This document shows, in pieces, positions 55,312 to 63,978 of a stretch of 64,000 bases of DNA. Source of the DNA: Vulcanococcus sp. Clear-D1 (GTDB lineage: Bacteria > Cyanobacteriota > Cyanobacteriia > PCC-6307 > Cyanobiaceae). Under the pieces are notes generated by a model. The model was not told the DNA's origin. It saw only the letters and a program-made list of their open reading frames with translations, and searched no databases. Within the stretch, counting starts at the first letter, position 1; every line of letters starts with the position of its first letter. The position numbers and the translations under genes are program-made. The stretch is from positions 31,628 through 95,627 of the forward strand of contig NZ_JACVZV010000006.1 of the NCBI RefSeq assembly GCF_014654725.1. Direction: 5' to 3'.

Positions 55312-56688
55312 ATGCTGCTCTCCACCTCGATCGCCGCGATGCGGCAGCCCGTGAGCGCGGGCACCACACGCCCGCGGGCCTGGCGGCTGGAGCAGCTGGA
55401 GCGCTTGGAGCAGGCCATCGCCGCGAGGCGTGATGCGGTGCTCAACGCTCTGGCCAGCGATCTGGGCAAACCACCGGTGGAGGCCTACTTCGAGCTGGTG
55501 GCGGTGCAGCAGGAAATCCAGTTGGTGCGCAGCCGTCTGCGCCGCTGGATGGCGCCGCGTGCCGTGGGGCTGCCGGTGTTCATGCAGCCGGGCTGGGCCG
55601 AAGTGATCCGCGAGCCCCTGGGCTGCGTGCTGGTGATCGGCCCCTGGAACTACCCCTTCCTGCTGAGCCTGCAGCCCCTGGTGAGCGCTCTGGCGGCGGG
55701 CAACACGGTGGTGCTGAAGCCCTCGGAGCACGCTCCCGCCACAAGCGCCCTGATCGGCGAGCTCCTTGAAGCAGCCTTCCCAGCAAGCACCGTGCAGGTG
55801 GTGCAGGGCGATGGCCCCGTGGCGCAAGCACTGCTGCAGGAGCGCTTCGATCACATCTTCTTCACCGGCGGCGAACGGGTGGGTCGGCTGGTGATGGAAG
55901 CCGCCGCCCGCCACCTCACGCCGGTGACGCTCGAGCTGGGGGGCAAGAGCCCTGCGGTGGTGCTGGGCGATGCGGATCTGGAGGTGAGCGCCCGGCGGCT
56001 GGTGTGGGGCAAATGCCTCAATGCCGGCCAAACGTGCATCGCCCCCGACTACCTGCTGGTGGATGAGGCGGTGCAAGCACCACTGGTCCAACGACTGAGC
56101 CAACGGATCGAGCACTGCTTCGGCAGCGAGCCCCTGGCCTCGCCGGATCTGGGCAGCCTCGTGAATCAGGCCCAGTTCGAACGACTCCACAACCTGCTGG
56201 AGGGGGCCCGCCACCGCGGCCAAGTGCTGTTTGGCGGCGCGAGCGATGCCGACCAGCGGCGCATCGCACCCACCCTGATCCGGGTGGACAGCTTGGACGA
56301 TCCTCTGATGCAGGAGGAGCTGTTCGGCCCGCTGCTGCCGGTACTGAGTGTGAGCGGCCTCGATGAAGCGATCGAGCGGATCAACCAGCGCCCCAAGCCG
56401 CTCGCCCTCTACTTATTCAGCAAGCAGCGCGCCGCCCAGGAGCAGATCCTGCAGCGCACCAGCTCCGGTGGGGTGTGCTTCAACGACGTGGTAATGCAGG
56501 TGGGCGTGCCGGAGCTGCCCTTTGGCGGCGTGGGCAACAGCGGCATGGGCAGCTACCACGGAGAAGCCGGCTTCCGCACCTTCTCGCACGAACGCAGCGT
56601 GATGCGCCGGCCCTTCCGCCTGGATGTTCCCTTCCGCTACCCGCCCTACGCCGGCAAGCTTCCGTTGGTGCGGAGACTGCTGGGCTGA
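55312..56688 (+). CDS. aldehyde dehydrogenase, fatty-aldehyde (ALDH3-like) type
   Basis: NAD(P)-dependent oxidation of aldehydes to acids. The 458 residues have GPWNYPFLLSLQPLVSALAA, the Rossmann FFTGGERVGR, VTLELGGKSPAVV with the catalytic Glu, NAGQTCIAPDY with the catalytic Cys, and the C-terminal ELPFGGVGNSGMGSYHGE. The length and the PWNYP/GNSGMG motifs fit the class that uses long-chain aldehydes, which in cyanobacteria arise from lipid and alkane metabolism. Substrate not proven. Confidence 0.92.
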   Translation: MLLSTSIAAMRQPVSAGTTRPRAWRLEQLERLEQAIAARRDAVLNALASDLGKPPVEAYFELVAVQQEIQLVRSRLRRWMAPRAVGLPVFMQPGWAEVIREPLGCVLVIGPWNYPFLLSLQPLVSALAAGNTVVLKPSEHAPATSALIGELLEAAFPASTVQVVQGDGPVAQALLQERFDHIFFTGGERVGRLVMEAAARHLTPVTLELGGKSPAVVLGDADLEVSARRLVWGKCLNAGQTCIAPDYLLVDEAVQAPLVQRLSQRIEHCFGSEPLASPDLGSLVNQAQFERLHNLLEGARHRGQVLFGGASDADQRRIAPTLIRVDSLDDPLMQEELFGPLLPVLSVSGLDEAIERINQRPKPLALYLFSKQRAAQEQILQRTSSGGVCFNDVVMQVGVPELPFGGVGNSGMGSYHGEAGFRTFSHERSVMRRPFRLDVPFRYPPYAGKLPLVRRLLG

Positions 56689-56721
56689 GCCACGCCCCAC
56701 CCCGCCCCGGATCGATGGCCG

Positions 56722-56740
56722 GGCCTGATCACCAGGCCTT
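56722..56740 (+). terminator. possible terminator after the aldehyde dehydrogenase gene
   Basis: GGCCTG and CAGGCC form a six-base stem with a five-base loop followed by TT. The T-run is very short, so confidence is low. Confidence 0.35.
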
Positions 56741-56806
56741 ATCAAAAGAGGGCTGGCGTCACCGGCCAAGGCCCGTATGGTGCCTCCAGCCGAACGCCCA
56801 CGCCCC

Positions 56807-58165
56807 ATGCGCCGCCGCTCCGCTGCCGCATTCGCCCTGGCCCTGTTGCTGCCCCTGCCGGGCCTGGCCGGAGAGGTCGTGGTGAAGCCCGGTGAAACCC
56901 TCTCGGAGATCGCCGAGCGCTACGGCACCAGCGTGCAGCGCCTGATGCAGCTCAACAACCTGCGCAGCCCGCAGGATCTCTGGGCCGGCAGCCGCATCCA
57001 GGTGCCCGGCGCCGGCGGCACCACCAGCCGCGGGGGCGGAAGCGGCAACTACACCGTGAAACCGGGCGAGACCCTCTCCGAAATCGCCGAGCGCTACGGC
57101 ACCAGCGTGCAACGCCTGATGCAGCTCAATGGCCTGCGCAGTCCGCAGGATCTCTGGGCCGGCAGCCGCATCCAGGTGCCCGGAGCAACCAGCTCGAGCA
57201 GCAGTGGCGGCGGTGGTGGCACCCGCACCACCACGGTGAAAGCCAACTACACAGTGAAGCCGGGCGAAACCCTCTCCGAGCTGGCTGAGCGCTACGGCAC
57301 CAGCGTGCAACGCCTGATGGAACTCAACAACCTGCGCGGCCCGCAGGACCTCTGGGCCGGCAGCCGCATCCAGGTGCCCATCACCCGCACCACCACCGCC
57401 GCAGCCCCCAAGCCCGCGGTGAACAAGAGCGCCACGCAGCACAAGGTGCAGAGCGGTGAAACCCTCTCGGTGATTGCCGATCGCTACGGCGTGTCGATGC
57501 AGAACCTGATCGCCCTCAACGGGATCAGCGATCCGAACCAGGTGGAGGTGGGCCGCACCCTGAAACTGCGGGGATCAGCAAAGCCAGCCGCGAAACCCGC
57601 GGCCAAGCCGGCAGCCAAACCGCAGCCCGTTGCCGCCAAACCGGCACCCAAGCCGGCACCGCAGCCCGCGCCCAAACCCGCTGCCCAACCAGTTGCCGCC
57701 CAGCCAGTTGTGGCCAAGCCTGCTCCAGCGGCAGCAGCACCAGTTGTCGCCAAACCAGAGCCGAAGCCGGCCGCCGAGGCCGCCACGCCCGTTGCCGCCA
57801 CACCCGTGGCTGCCAAACCCGAACCCAAACCGGAGCCCAAACCCGCCGCCACACCCGTGGCTGCCAAACCGGCGGCCCAGCCCGCAGCCGCTGCCTCCAG
57901 CACCAAGCCCGGCAAACCGGCCTCACCCGATTGGCGCAACTACGGCCCCCTGCAGGTGGACTGGGCCAACTGGCAGCCGATGGGCGGCAGCTATGTGGCC
58001 CCCAGCCTCAACAGCGACGGGCAACCCCTCTACCTGGCCATCAATTGCAATGCCAAGCGGCTTAATGCCACCGGGCAATCGGGCACCTGGAAAACCTGGG
58101 ATGCGCCCCAGAGCGATTTCGAGCACAAGCTGATCAACGATCTCTGCACGGCTAAAGGCGGCTGA
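56807..58165 (+). CDS. exported protein with four LysM repeats
   Basis: Peptidoglycan-binding protein of 452 residues. A signal peptide (AAAFALALLLPLPGLAG) is followed by three nearly identical LysM modules (KPGETLSEIAERYGTSVQRL), a fourth diverged one (QSGETLSVIADRYGVSMQNL), a long Ala/Pro/Lys spacer, and a C-terminal domain of about 75 residues (NYGPLQVDWANWQPMGGSYV) that looks folded. ATG 56807 begins the signal peptide; ATG 56777 is also in frame. The stop abuts that of recQ. Probably an envelope anchor or cell-wall-associated protein. Confidence 0.87.
   Translation: MRRRSAAAFALALLLPLPGLAGEVVVKPGETLSEIAERYGTSVQRLMQLNNLRSPQDLWAGSRIQVPGAGGTTSRGGGSGNYTVKPGETLSEIAERYGTSVQRLMQLNGLRSPQDLWAGSRIQVPGATSSSSSGGGGGTRTTTVKANYTVKPGETLSELAERYGTSVQRLMELNNLRGPQDLWAGSRIQVPITRTTTAAAPKPAVNKSATQHKVQSGETLSVIADRYGVSMQNLIALNGISDPNQVEVGRTLKLRGSAKPAAKPAAKPAAKPQPVAAKPAPKPAPQPAPKPAAQPVAAQPVVAKPAPAAAAPVVAKPEPKPAAEAATPVAATPVAAKPEPKPEPKPAATPVAAKPAAQPAAAASSTKPGKPASPDWRNYGPLQVDWANWQPMGGSYVAPSLNSDGQPLYLAINCNAKRLNATGQSGTWKTWDAPQSDFEHKLINDLCTAKGG
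56882..57379 (+). repeat. three tandem 126-base LysM-coding repeats
   Basis: Units at 56882-57007, 57056-57181 and 57254-57379 are almost identical in DNA, separated by different Gly/Ser or Thr linkers. Such similarity points to recent duplication or gene conversion. A fourth unit near 57440-57560 has diverged. Confidence 0.85.
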
Positions 58166-59653
58166 TCAGGCCGCCAGCCTGAGGGGCCAGGGCTGCCGCA
58201 AAAAACGGCGGCCCGCGGGGCGCAGCCAGAGGCGCTGAGCACCGTCGTCGCTCTCAGCGATCAGGTCTTCCTGCACAAGCTGACGCGCCAACCAGCGCCA
58301 GCGCTCCACCTCCTCGCCCTCCGCCTGGGCCAGGTCTTCCCCCAGGCTGCGCAGATCCACCCCACCCCGTTGCTCCAGCAGAGCCAGCACCTCAGCGGCC
58401 TGCTCCGACCAATCCACCAGGGCCGGCCGCTCGCTGCAGCGATCACAGCGGCCGCAGGGCGGCACCAGTTCCCCAACGGCCAGCAGCAGCGCCTGCTCCC
58501 GGCAGGCAGGCCCCTCCGCCACGGCTTCCATACGGCGCAGCTGCTGCTGGGCCAGCTCCACCCGCTGGCGCTCCTGGGGATCGCTCACCGATTCAGCGGA
58601 GGCGCGGATGGCCCAGCCCAGGCTGATGCGGTCGTCGGGATCGAACAGCACCACGCAACGGGCTGGCTGCCCATCGCGGCCGGCGCGGCCGGACTCCTGT
58701 AGATACCCCTCAGGGCTGGCAGGCAGATCAAGGTGCAGCACCAGGCCCACATCCGGGCGGTCGACCCCCATGCCAAAGGCCACCGTGGCCACCAACACTG
58801 GTGCCGCATGCTCCTGGAAATGGGTCAGCGCCAGGGCCCTGCTTTCCGGATCCATTCCCGCGTGATACGCGATCGCCTCCACGCCGGCCTCGCACAACCG
58901 CCGCGCCCAGCTCTCCACCGAGCGGCGCGTGCGGGCATAAATCAGCTTGGCCCCGCGGGCCTCGGCCAGGGCCTCGAGCACCTGGGGCATGGGATCGGAG
59001 GGGCGGCGCCGCATCGCATAAGCAAGGTTGTCGCGGCGCGCTGAACGCACCTGAATCAGAGGGCGCCGAAGCTCCAGCATCCGAATCAGATCCGCCCGCA
59101 CCCGCGGCGCCGCGGTGGCGCTCAGGGCCACCAACGGCACGCCCGGGCAGAGACGGCGCAGCTGCCCCAGGCGCCGGTAATCGGGGCGGAAGTCGTGGCC
59201 CCAGGCGCTGATGCAGTGGGCCTCATCGATCGCCACCCCCACCAGCTGCCCCTGCTCATGGATGTCCTCCAGCAGCTGGCGGGTGGCTTCCACCTGCAGG
59301 CGCTCCGGTGCCAGATAGATCAACCGCAGCCGATTGCTGCGCACCCGGGCGATCAGGTCGCGGCGGCGGGCCGGATCGAGGCCGCGGTGCAAGCAGGCCG
59401 CCGGGATCCCCCGCCGCTGCAGGTGCTGCACCTGATCTTCCATCAGGGCCACCAACGGGGAGATCACCAGCACCAGCCCGCCGCGCACCAGCGCCGGCAG
59501 CTGATAGCAGAGGGATTTGCCCGCGCCGGTGGGCAGCACCGCCAGGCAGTCGCGACCCTCGAGCATCGCCTCCACCACCGGCCGCTGGCCGGGCCTGAAG
59601 CTGCTCCAGCCGAAATGATCCTGCAGCGCCTGCTCGAGCCTATCCGCCATCAC
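58166..59653 (-). CDS. recQ: RecQ-family ATP-dependent DNA helicase (short form)
   Basis: A 3'-5' helicase of 495 residues with Walker A PTGAGKSLCYQLPAL, the DEAH box IDEAHCISAWGHDFR, SATAAPRV, and motif VI QESGRAGRDGQPA. A zinc site is visible as CREQ with CGRCDRC. There is no HRDC domain; the winged-helix region is short. Start at ATG 59653. The stop abuts the LysM gene stop. Confidence 0.93.
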   Translation of the reverse strand: MMADRLEQALQDHFGWSSFRPGQRPVVEAMLEGRDCLAVLPTGAGKSLCYQLPALVRGGLVLVISPLVALMEDQVQHLQRRGIPAACLHRGLDPARRRDLIARVRSNRLRLIYLAPERLQVEATRQLLEDIHEQGQLVGVAIDEAHCISAWGHDFRPDYRRLGQLRRLCPGVPLVALSATAAPRVRADLIRMLELRRPLIQVRSARRDNLAYAMRRRPSDPMPQVLEALAEARGAKLIYARTRRSVESWARRLCEAGVEAIAYHAGMDPESRALALTHFQEHAAPVLVATVAFGMGVDRPDVGLVLHLDLPASPEGYLQESGRAGRDGQPARCVVLFDPDDRISLGWAIRASAESVSDPQERQRVELAQQQLRRMEAVAEGPACREQALLLAVGELVPPCGRCDRCSERPALVDWSEQAAEVLALLEQRGGVDLRSLGEDLAQAEGEEVERWRWLARQLVQEDLIAESDDGAQRLWLRPAGRRFLRQPWPLRLAA

Positions 59654-59660
59654 GCCGGCC

Positions 59661-60704
59661 TCAGCCGGCCTGGGCGATCACCGGAATCGGTGGGGCCTCC
59701 AACTGATCCGGCGCCTCCTCCACCAGCTGCAGCCGCACCCGCTTGCCGCCCGCCAGCTCGCCCAGCGACACCCTCATGGTGTTGCCGCTCAGGGTCTGCA
59801 TGGCTGTGAGCAACTCACGCAGGTGGGGCGTGCTGCTGCCGCTCTCCACCCACAAGCGTTCCTGCAGACCATTGAGCCGCCGCCAGCTGGTGTGCAGCTT
59901 CAGCACAGCCGCCTCGAGCGCCTGAGCCTGCCCCACCGCATCGGCCAGCAAACCCAACGCATCCAGCCGCAGCGCCTCCTGCATGGCCTTATCGAAATCG
60001 AGCTCACCCTGCTGAAACGCCCGCACCGACAGACCGGCCTCGGTGGCTTTGCTCAACCAGCGCGCCGTGCTGGTCACATCCTTCACTCGCTCCAGCTCGG
60101 GCTCATCGCGCAGCACTTTTCGCAGGTCTTCCTGCTGCTCATCCGGCAGCTTGGCCAGCTCCTTCACCAGAGGAGCAACGGCCCTGGGAGGCAGGAGGTT
60201 TTCAGCAGTGCGCTGGCGGATTTCTTCCGGCAGTAAGGGGCTGGTAGCGGCGGTGAACTCATCGGTGAGCTGCCGCACCTGCTTCCGGGTGATCTGCTGG
60301 CCGTCGTTGGCGGCTTCGCCGATCATCAGCTGCACCTCAGGGTCGGCCTGGGCCGTTTCCATGAAGGCGCGCTTGGAAAAGTTGTTCACGCTGGTCGCCT
60401 CCAGCACCCCCTCCCCCAGCATCTGGTCAGCCGATTCGGCCAGCTGGATCAGGGCATAGGCCCGGGTTTTGCTGATCTCCTGCTCTCTGAGCCACTGCAG
60501 GAAGCCGGCCCCACGGCCTTCGCCGCCGCGACGCTCTCGATCCCGCACCGCCCGCAGGATCCGACCCCGCCAGATCTCGGTCTGCAGGTCGAAGCGATCA
60601 CAGATGGCCCAGGCCTCCTCAATGCGGGCCAGGAACTCCATCGAGCTGATGGTCTCGCTCTCGGGATCCGGCAGATCGAGGCTGAAAGAGAGGGCCTCGG
60701 CCAT
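59661..60704 (-). CDS. conserved cyanobacterial protein, DUF3102/ParB-like helices
   Basis: A 347-residue soluble, mostly helical protein. The N-terminal part (FLARIEEAWAICDRFDLQTE; GFLQWLREQEISKTRAYALI) resembles DUF3102 proteins, whose helix-turn-helix-like core occurs near plasmid or chromosome partition proteins. Acidic and Leu-rich helices follow. ATG 60704 is chosen since the frame upstream is shadow. It lies seven bases upstream of recQ on the same strand. A DNA-related role is only a guess. Confidence 0.6.
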   Translation of the reverse strand: MAEALSFSLDLPDPESETISSMEFLARIEEAWAICDRFDLQTEIWRGRILRAVRDRERRGGEGRGAGFLQWLREQEISKTRAYALIQLAESADQMLGEGVLEATSVNNFSKRAFMETAQADPEVQLMIGEAANDGQQITRKQVRQLTDEFTAATSPLLPEEIRQRTAENLLPPRAVAPLVKELAKLPDEQQEDLRKVLRDEPELERVKDVTSTARWLSKATEAGLSVRAFQQGELDFDKAMQEALRLDALGLLADAVGQAQALEAAVLKLHTSWRRLNGLQERLWVESGSSTPHLRELLTAMQTLSGNTMRVSLGELAGGKRVRLQLVEEAPDQLEAPPIPVIAQAG

Positions 60705-60815
60705 TGGGATGCGCTCATGGAAGGTCGATGGTGCCACGTTTCGTGACGGCCGGTGAGAAGACCCGCCCGACGCGGGTACATTCCGTCTGACAGCCACCCC
60801 TTTCCCTGCGCAGCG

Positions 60816-61025
60816 ATGGCCATCTCCCGCGGCGACAAGGTGCGCATCAAGCGTCCTGAGTCCTACTGGTTCAACGAAGTCGGCACCGTCGCCTCAATCG
60901 ACACCTCCGGTATCCGCTACCCCGTGGTGGTGCGCTTCGAGAAGGTGAACTACAACGGCGTGAGCGGCTCCGAAGGCGGCATCAACACCAACAACTTCGC
61001 CGAGAGCGAGCTCGAAAAGGCCTGA
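60816..61025 (+). CDS. psaE: photosystem I subunit IV (PsaE)
   Basis: Stromal-side photosystem I subunit that helps bind ferredoxin. The 69-residue SH3 fold starts [20 protein letters not shown] and has [20 protein letters not shown] and [13 protein letters not shown] 60816 is the standard start. It is followed by its own terminator. A promoter is expected in the 110 bases upstream but no convincing -35/-10 pair is visible (TACATT at 60777-60782 is a weak candidate). Confidence 0.97.
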   Translation: MAISRGDKVRIKRPESYWFNEVGTVASIDTSGIRYPVVVRFEKVNYNGVSGSEGGINTNNFAESELEKA

Positions 61026-61060
61026 AGCTTCGAGCACTCAGCTCCGCTCTTGCCTCGTTC

Positions 61061-61091
61061 AACCCCGGCCCTAGTGCCAGGGTTTTCTTTT
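61061..61091 (+). terminator. intrinsic terminator of psaE
   Basis: AACCC pairs with GGGTT around an inner GGC/GCC pair and a six-base loop, with one C-A mismatch; the run TTTTCTTTT follows. It lies 35 bases after psaE. Confidence 0.65.
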
Positions 61092-61149
61092 GCGCGGCTG
61101 GGGTTGATCTGCATGGCAGGCTGTGGCGCTCCAGCCTCCAGAGCCGATC

Positions 61150-62004
61150 GTGCCAGAACTGCCCGAAGTGGAAACGGTGCGGCGAGGGCTCGAGCAGCAG
61201 GTGAGCGGCTTTGCGGTGGCCCGGGTGGAGGTAGTGCGGGCTCGCGCCGTTGCATCCCCGCCCCTGCCTGAACTCTTCTGCAGCGCGCTGGAAGGCTGCA
61301 CCGTGCAGCAGTGGCTGAGGCGCGGCAAGTATCTGATGGCCAGCCTCGAGCGCGATGGTGAACCCGCAGGGCACTGGGGGGTGCACCTGCGCATGACAGG
61401 CCAATTTCTTTGGATGGAGACCCCAGCCGAACCCTGCCGGCACACGCGGGTACGGATTTGGAACCCGGCCGGTCAGGAACTGCGCTTCGTGGATCTGCGC
61501 AGCTTCGGGGAAATGTGGTGGGTTCCCCCAGGTGAACCGCTGGAATCGGTGATGACCGGTTTGCGCCGACTGGGCCCCGAACCGTTCAGCACAGAGTTCA
61601 GCCCGCAGCACCTCGCCGACAAGCTCGCCGGCTCCAGCCGGCCGATCAAAACTGCGTTGCTGGATCAGGCCTTGGTGGCCGGTGTGGGCAACATCTATGC
61701 CGATGAATCGTTGTTCATCAGCCGCATCGCGCCCCACACGCCCAGCCAGCAGCTCAAGCCGGCACAACTCAAACGGCTGCATCAAGCCCTGGTGGAGGTG
61801 CTGCAAGCCAGCATCGGCGCTGGCGGAACCACCTTCAGCGATTTTCGCGATCTCACCGGCACCAACGGCAACTACGGCAATGCCGCCTGGGTGTATCGAC
61901 GGGGCGGGCAACCCTGCCGGGTGTGCGGCACCTCGATCCGCCGCGACAAATTGAGCGGACGCAGCAGCCACTGGTGCCCCAGCTGCCAAGCTGCTGGAGG
62001 GTGA
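61150..62004 (+). CDS. mutM: formamidopyrimidine-DNA glycosylase
   Basis: Removes oxidised purines and cleaves the DNA. The 284 residues start PELPEVETVRRGLEQQV (catalytic Pro after the Met is removed), include LRRGKYLMA, ALLDQALVAGVGNIYADESL, and a C-terminal zinc finger CRVCGTSIRR with CPSC. GTG 61150 is the start. Next gene mtnB begins 15 bases later. Confidence 0.96.
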   Translation: MPELPEVETVRRGLEQQVSGFAVARVEVVRARAVASPPLPELFCSALEGCTVQQWLRRGKYLMASLERDGEPAGHWGVHLRMTGQFLWMETPAEPCRHTRVRIWNPAGQELRFVDLRSFGEMWWVPPGEPLESVMTGLRRLGPEPFSTEFSPQHLADKLAGSSRPIKTALLDQALVAGVGNIYADESLFISRIAPHTPSQQLKPAQLKRLHQALVEVLQASIGAGGTTFSDFRDLTGTNGNYGNAAWVYRRGGQPCRVCGTSIRRDKLSGRSSHWCPSCQAAGG

Positions 62005-62019
62005 CTGCGTTGCTGACCG

Positions 62020-62691
62020 ATGGCCAATGCCAACACCACCGCCCTGGCTTCAGCGCTCAGCAAAGCCATGGCCAGCATCCACCAGCGCGGCTGGTGTGAT
62101 GGAACCGGCGGCAATTTCAGTTGCGTGCTCGAGCGCGATCCGCTGCTGTTGCTGATGGCACCCAGTGGGGTCGACAAGGGAACCGTGGCCCCTCGTGATC
62201 TGATCCATGTGAGCGCCTCAGGAGAGGTGGTGGCAGGCAAGGGAAAGGCCAGTGCAGAAACGGCCCTGCACGTGGAGATCGTGAACAGCTGTGGAGCAGG
62301 GGCTGTGCTCCACACCCATTCCCAGGCCGGCACCTTGCTCTCGCAATGGGCCCTGGAGCAGACCGATAAGTCTGAAGCCTGTACGCAGAGTCATCTGGAA
62401 TTGCGTGATCTGGAAATGCTGAAGGGGTTGGAAGGGGTCACAACCCACGCCTGCAGCGTGAGCATCCCCGTTTGCGCCAATGATCAAGACCTACCGGCCC
62501 TCTCCAAGCGGGTGAAGCCCTTGCTGTCTGACGCCCCGCACGGTGTGCTCATTGCGGGCCATGGCCTTTACGCCTGGGGACGCAATCTCGGCTCTGCCGT
62601 TCGTCATCTGGAGATTCTTGAATTCTTGCTAGAGCAACGCTGGCGTCGTCTCCTGCTCGAGGCCCTGATCCAGCGCCCGCAAGCGATCTGA
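62020..62691 (+). CDS. mtnB: methylthioribulose-1-phosphate dehydratase
   Basis: Class II aldolase-fold methionine salvage enzyme. The 223 residues contain GWCDGTGGNFSCVLERDP, APSGVDKGTV, HTHSQAGTLLSQ (two metal His) and a third His in AGHGLYAWGRN. ATG 62020. Seven bases separate it from mtnC. The DNA is somewhat less GC-rich than the preceding genes. Confidence 0.94.
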   Translation: MANANTTALASALSKAMASIHQRGWCDGTGGNFSCVLERDPLLLLMAPSGVDKGTVAPRDLIHVSASGEVVAGKGKASAETALHVEIVNSCGAGAVLHTHSQAGTLLSQWALEQTDKSEACTQSHLELRDLEMLKGLEGVTTHACSVSIPVCANDQDLPALSKRVKPLLSDAPHGVLIAGHGLYAWGRNLGSAVRHLEILEFLLEQRWRRLLLEALIQRPQAI

Positions 62692-62698
62692 CAACACC

Positions 62699-63445
62699 AT
62701 GAGCATCACGCATCTGCTGCTGGATATCGAGGGAACAACATGCCCAGTGAGCTTTGTCGCCAAAGTGCTGTTCCCCTATGCGAGGAACGCACTGCCGGGC
62801 TTCATCGCTGCCCATGCCGCAGATCCTGAGATTCAAAACCTGGTGGAACAAGCGGAGCAAGCGTGGATGAACGATGACCATCCCCAGGCCATCGCCCTCC
62901 GCAGCCAATCATCAGGGGACGAAAGCACCACTGGCGTAGCGACCTATTTACAGAGCCTCATTGATCGTGATGTGAAGTTGACCGCCCTGAAAGATTTGCA
63001 AGGACGCATCTGGCGAAGTGGCTACGCAAACGGGGAGTTGGTGGCACCGCTGTATGCAGATGTAGCCGAATCAGTGAAGCGATGGCACAAGGCTGGGCTG
63101 GTTCTAGCTGTGTATTCGTCGGGATCCGTTCCAGCTCAAAAACTGCTGTATGGCCACAGCACTTCCGGAGATCTGCAAGCACTTTTTAGTCACTGGTTTG
63201 ATACTCGGGTTGGCAGCAAACAGGAGGAGAAGAGCTACAGATCCATCGCCGGGCAGATGCGAGTTTCACCTGCCGAGTGTCTTTTCATCAGCGACTCACT
63301 GGGCGAGCTTGAAGCAGCAGACTCAGCCGGGATGTCGGTACTGTTCAGCGATCGCGAAGGGAATCCAGGCCGAGACAGCGGAAGATTTGAGAGAATCAAT
63401 GATTACCGCAGGCTTCATCCCGCGAATGGCTCTCAGCAATCGTGA
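62699..63445 (+). CDS. mtnC: enolase-phosphatase E1
   Basis: HAD-superfamily enzyme making acireductone from diketomethylthiopentyl-1-phosphate, the substrate of MtnD. The 248 residues have LLDIEGTTCPVSFV (motif I), YSSGSVPAQKLLYG, and ISDSLGELEAADSAGMSVL (motif IV). ATG 62699. The gene is visibly AT-richer than the window: 27 of 60 bases are G or C in 62941-63000. This suggests transfer or older divergence. Its end overlaps the next gene. Confidence 0.94.
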   Translation: MSITHLLLDIEGTTCPVSFVAKVLFPYARNALPGFIAAHAADPEIQNLVEQAEQAWMNDDHPQAIALRSQSSGDESTTGVATYLQSLIDRDVKLTALKDLQGRIWRSGYANGELVAPLYADVAESVKRWHKAGLVLAVYSSGSVPAQKLLYGHSTSGDLQALFSHWFDTRVGSKQEEKSYRSIAGQMRVSPAECLFISDSLGELEAADSAGMSVLFSDREGNPGRDSGRFERINDYRRLHPANGSQQS

Positions 63446-63818
63446 CCAGGAGATTCTCGCTATCAATCAAGCCATGCTGGAGAGCGTGGTCAATGGCGAT
63501 TGGAGCCGTTACGCAGGCTTCTGCGCAGCAGACCTGAGCTGCTTCGAAGCAGAGACCAACGGTCACCTGGTGGAGGGACTGCCCTTCCATGAGTACTACT
63601 TCAATCTTCCTGCCGGCGATGCACCCGCCACAGCCGTCACCGTGACCATGGCCCGACCGCATCTGCGCTGGCTCTGCGACGATGCCGTGGTGATCAGCTA
63701 CACCCGACTGACCCAACGGCTATCAGGTGGTGAACCCATCACCGCCAGCTGCTGCGAAACCCGCATCTGGCATCGCCGCAACGACACCTGGCAACAGGTG
63801 CACGTACACCGCAGCTGA
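63426..63818 (+). CDS. CaMKII association-domain / SnoaL-like protein
   Basis: A 130-residue alpha+beta barrel protein with SNRDQEILAINQAMLESVVN, DLSCFEAETNGHLVEGLPFH and a final WHRRNDTWQQVHVHRS, closely like the CaMKII association-domain family in cyanobacteria. Despite the name no kinase is present; these are small NTF2-like proteins of unknown role. ATG 63426 is preferred; ATG 63399 is also in frame. It overlaps mtnC by 20 bases. Confidence 0.8.
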   Translation: MALSNRDQEILAINQAMLESVVNGDWSRYAGFCAADLSCFEAETNGHLVEGLPFHEYYFNLPAGDAPATAVTVTMARPHLRWLCDDAVVISYTRLTQRLSGGEPITASCCETRIWHRRNDTWQQVHVHRS

Positions 63819-63854
63819 TGAATTAGCCAGGCTGAGCAACAACCCCACGGCAAC

Positions 63855-63892
63855 CCAGGCCTCTGCACTGGCCACAAGTGCGTGGGGCCTGG
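63855..63892 (+). repeat. long imperfect hairpin downstream of the mtnBC unit
   Basis: CCAGGCC (63855-63861) pairs with GGCCTGG (63886-63892), enclosing GCACT/AGTGC around a seven-base loop. CTTTG follows. It may terminate the mtnBC transcript. Confidence 0.4.
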
Positions 63893-63952
63893 CTTTGGGG
63901 GTGTACAACTGGATGCCTCGATTCGCCTCTAATTCCCCCAGCACCAGCCAAC

Positions 63953-63978
63953 AAAAAAGCCACCCTCTCGGGTGGCTT
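63953..63978 (-). terminator. intrinsic terminator reading leftwards
   Basis: AAGCCACCC and GGGTGGCTT form a nine-base stem with a TCTC loop; on the minus strand it runs into six T residues (63958-63953). It probably ends a minus-strand gene beyond the right edge of the window. Confidence 0.85.

Noticed and set aside
56882..57379. Tandem repeats considered as a CRISPR array
   Set aside because: Repeats are 126 bases long, in frame, and encode LysM modules.
57570..57900. Ala/Pro/Lys region of the LysM protein as a TonB-like domain
   Set aside because: It is a low-complexity spacer between folded domains; no TonB C-terminal motif or matching membrane anchor is present.
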